Source: Candidatus Subteraquimicrobium carltonvillense (GTDB lineage: Bacteria > Actinomycetota > Aquicultoria > Subteraquimicrobiales > Subteraquimicrobiaceae). From it: a DNA stretch of 13,108 nucleotides. The translations under genes were made by a program, and so were the position numbers. The notes beneath the pieces were generated by a model. It was given only the letters and a program-made list of their open reading frames with translations. It ran no database searches and was not told where the DNA came from. This document shows positions 12,476 to 13,108 of this stretch, in pieces. The DNA lies in contig DDKQ01000082.1 in assembly GCA_002339355.1 (NCBI GenBank), positions 1 through 13,108 on the forward strand, given 5' to 3'. The stretch's first letter is position 1. Each line of letters starts with the position of its first letter.

Positions 12476-12523
12476 TTTGATAGTTGCCAGACATGACCTA
12501 TGAGGGTCAAATGTAGGGACGGG

Positions 12524-12532
12524 TGCTATAAT
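12524..12532 (+). promoter_or_regulatory. extended -10 promoter for the small gene and tatA
   Basis: TGCTATAAT (12524-12532) is a perfect extended -10 (TG-N-TATAAT). No good -35 is present, as is usual for this type. The start would be near 12539, giving a leader of about 37 nt with AGGAGGT before ATG 12576. Confidence 0.7.
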
Positions 12533-12575
12533 TAGTTATAGATATTTTCTTGCCGAAGTTTAGGAGGTACAGTCG

Positions 12576-12767
12576 ATGAGACGTAGATTTCATAGATTCT
12601 GCGAGTTTGGTTTCGGATTTCCCTATTTCGGTTTCTATTTCCATACGCCAAAATACTTTCCGGGCAAAGAGGAGCACTTGCGTGCTCTCGAGGATTATAA
12701 AAGAGAGCTTGAGGAAGAATTAAAGGAAGTGGAAAGAGAGATTGAGGAATTGAGGAAGGAAATATAG
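12576..12767 (+). CDS. small aromatic-rich/coiled-coil protein
   Basis: The 63-residue product has two halves. Residues 1-30 are rich in Phe, Tyr, Gly and Arg (FCEFGFGFPYFGFYFH) with one Cys and two His. Residues 31-63 form a highly charged single helix or coiled coil (DYKRELEEELKEVEREIEELRKE). The pattern is reminiscent of small DUF5320-like proteins of anaerobes, which combine a Gly/aromatic-rich N-terminus with a C-terminal helix, but the identity is weak and function unknown. The start has a strong TTTAGGAGGTAC site, an extended -10 promoter lies upstream, and tatA follows after 24 bp. Cotranscription with tatA is likely and is the only functional clue. Reverse-strand frames over this gene are shadows. 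Confidence 0.75.
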   Translation: MRRRFHRFCEFGFGFPYFGFYFHTPKYFPGKEEHLRALEDYKRELEEELKEVEREIEELRKEI

Positions 12768-12791
12768 GTTTGTAAATCAAGGAGGTTTGAA

Positions 12792-13028
12792 GTGTTTGGA
12801 TTAGGTGTCCCGGAACTTATAGTTATTATGATCATTGCTTTGATCATCTTTGGTCCGAGCAAGCTGCCCGATATAGCCAAGGCTATTGGTAGAGCAATAA
12901 GGGAATTTCAGAAAGCATCACAGGATCTTGAGAAACAGGTTAAGAAAGAATTTCATGAGGTAGAAGAGGTAAAAAAAGATTTTAGAAAGGTGGGCGAAGA
13001 GATAAAGACGATAGAGCCCAAGAAGTGA
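12792..13028 (+). CDS. tatA: Sec-independent translocase subunit TatA/TatE
   Basis: The 78-residue protein is a pore-forming component of the twin-arginine translocase in the cytoplasmic membrane, which exports folded proteins together with TatC. It has the classical layout: a short periplasmic N-terminus FGLGVPEL, one transmembrane helix (about 7-20, IVIMIIALIIFGP), the FGPSKLP hinge, an amphipathic helix DIAKAIGRAIREF and a charged cytoplasmic tail. GTG 12792 is chosen because GGAGGT (12781-12786) is optimally placed. TatC is not in the window, and TatA versus TatB is decided by the short length and FGP-KLP hinge. A hairpin terminator follows about 50 bp later. Confidence 0.95.
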   Translation: MFGLGVPELIVIMIIALIIFGPSKLPDIAKAIGRAIREFQKASQDLEKQVKKEFHEVEEVKKDFRKVGEEIKTIEPKK

Positions 13029-13074
13029 AGAGCGTGGAGTATCCCATCAACGAATCCACCAAGATTTAGGGTAA

Positions 13075-13106
13075 CATAGTCGGGCTTTTGCCCGACTATG
13101 TATTTT
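13075..13106 (+). terminator. intrinsic terminator after tatA
   Basis: CATAGTCGGGC (13075-13085), loop TTTT, GCCCGACTATG (13090-13100) is a perfect 11-bp stem followed by TATTTT. It ends the small gene-tatA unit and, being nearly symmetric with an A-containing upstream side, may also serve a convergent gene beyond the window. Confidence 0.8.
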
Positions 13107-13108
13107 AA

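Overview
The window reads as a chromosomal stretch of a free-living, probably anaerobic bacterium. Every supported gene lies on the + strand. Base composition is moderately AT-leaning, and strong GGAGG-type ribosome binding sites are common. A C4-zinc-ribbon coiled-coil protein lies directly upstream of a type I RNase H, an arrangement familiar from Actinomycetota (the Rv2229c/Rv2228c neighbourhood). Together with radical-SAM richness and an Mth938-type protein, this suggests a deep-branching anaerobic actinobacterial lineage, or less likely a Firmicute. This placement is inference, since the window holds no rRNA or other decisive marker; the RNase P RNA is the best phylogenetic handle.

Layout. 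Positions 94-258 carry a 54-codon Cys-motif protein, followed by a GT4 glycosyltransferase (472-1545) and a PilB/GspE-type assembly ATPase (1639-3306) without pilus partners. A secreted caspase-fold peptidase with an EF-hand loop (3499-4443) follows, behind a good -10 box. Positions 4444-4884 are non-coding and packed with palindromes. A tight cluster follows: zinc-ribbon coiled-coil protein, rnhA (ATGA overlap) and queD (5-bp gap). A second non-coding stretch (6407-6762) has two nested inverted repeats and an AT-rich promoter-like tract. An Mth938-domain protein and an AmmeMemoRadiSam-type radical SAM enzyme (6763-8244) form a pair. Next come an HhH-GPD glycosylase-like protein, a second radical SAM enzyme, a two-CBS-domain protein and an SPL-like radical SAM enzyme (8465-11814). 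The last block holds RNase P RNA with its own promoter (12033-12475), a small aromatic/coiled-coil protein, TatA, and a terminator at the window end.

How it fits together. This is mostly housekeeping and accessory metabolism rather than one pathway. Three radical SAM proteins from different families lie within 5 kb, and the HhH-GPD protein plus the SPL-like enzyme might hint at nucleic-acid repair, but gene spacing does not prove a common operon.

The least ordinary feature is the set of short palindromic repeats. They sit between genes, inside coding regions (caspase linker, RNase H) and inside the RNase P RNA, and inverted copies flank two single genes. I did not see a clear new defence system, CRISPR array, transposase or tRNA gene.
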